This document shows, piece by piece, positions 15,085 through 15,164 of a stretch of 15,164 bases of DNA. Source of the stretch: Proteobacteria bacterium UBA664. GTDB taxonomy: Bacteria > Pseudomonadota > Gammaproteobacteria > UBA7966. Positions within the stretch are counted from its first letter, which is position 1, and every line of letters begins with the position of its first letter. The notes under the pieces are model-generated. The model searched no databases. It saw only the letters and a program-made list of their open reading frames with translations, and was not told the origin of the DNA. The stretch lies in contig DBNU01000193.1 in the NCBI GenBank assembly GCA_002299125.1, positions 1 to 15,164 on the forward strand, read 5' to 3'. Position numbers and translations under genes: made by a program.

Positions 15085-15162
15085 TTACTCCGCCGCCAGT
15101 GTCGCGCACAGATCGCAAAGTGAGATCGCCTCTACGTCGTCTGCCAGCGGGAAGCGCTCGAC
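15085..15162 (-). CDS. C-terminal end of an unidentified gene (partial)
   Basis: A minus-strand frame enters from the right edge and ends in TAA at 15085, giving 25 residues starting VERFPLADDVEAI and ending CDLCATLAAE. It is the one frame at this edge with balanced composition. Too short to identify. It would be the gene upstream of the AAA ATPase, about 250 bp away. Confidence 0.4.
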   Translation of the reverse strand, partial: VERFPLADDVEAISLCDLCATLAAE

Positions 15163-15164
15163 GC

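Noticed and set aside
14864..15118. 84-codon minus-strand frame upstream of the AAA ATPase
   Set aside because: It runs across the direct repeats, has an Arg/Pro-rich start, no recognisable domain, and overlaps the partial gene at the right edge in another frame.

Overview
The window looks like chromosome from a high-GC gammaproteobacterium, or a close proteobacterial relative. At the left edge the 3' end of yidC (partial, +) is followed directly by mnmE (+), the conserved housekeeping order yidC-mnmE. The GC-rich third codon positions and REP/dRS3-like palindromes (ATTCCCGC...GCGGGAAT) fit the same assignment. No genus can be named from the sequence alone.

About 30 bp after the mnmE stop the housekeeping block ends. 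Everything from about 1.5 kb to the right edge is a defence-type accessory region transcribed entirely on the minus strand. Read in the direction of transcription (right to left) it holds: the tail of an unknown gene; a standalone AAA+/ORC-like ATPase with a winged-helix end, behind two 32-bp direct repeats; a possible 41-aa ORF; a VapB/VapC-type toxin-antitoxin pair; the 3' remnant of a second, lost hsdS; ten copies of a heptamer; an AAA_14/DUF4143 ATPase; a Schlafen AlbA_2-type putative ATP-binding protein with a VTDP repeat linker; a possible 56-aa ORF; hsdM; hsdS; a possible 53-aa ORF; a perfect 12-bp hairpin; then fic and hsdR.

The core is a type I restriction-modification system. HsdM and HsdS form the methyltransferase and overlap by GTGA. 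HsdR is the motor nuclease and carries an extra N-terminal DUF4145-like domain. HsdR is not placed next to hsdM/hsdS: it is translationally coupled (ATGA) to a Fic-family AMP-transferase with its own HTH. A sigma70-like promoter lies upstream of fic, and its -10 lies inside a palindrome. The nuclease subunit is therefore probably expressed separately from the methyltransferase, under a possibly self-regulating Fic protein. The genes from the DUF4143 ATPase to the 53-aa ORF are tightly packed and could form one transcript. Its best candidate promoter has a -35 inside an inverted repeat and ten GATTGCC heptamers ending 7 bp further upstream.

The mnmE 3' end (FCIGK-stop) is the known attB of SGI1-type integrative elements, so the island may be inserted there. 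No integrase or second att copy lies in the window. Signs of remodelling include an in-frame palindromic-repeat insertion in hsdM, the hsdS remnant and two tandem-repeat tracts.
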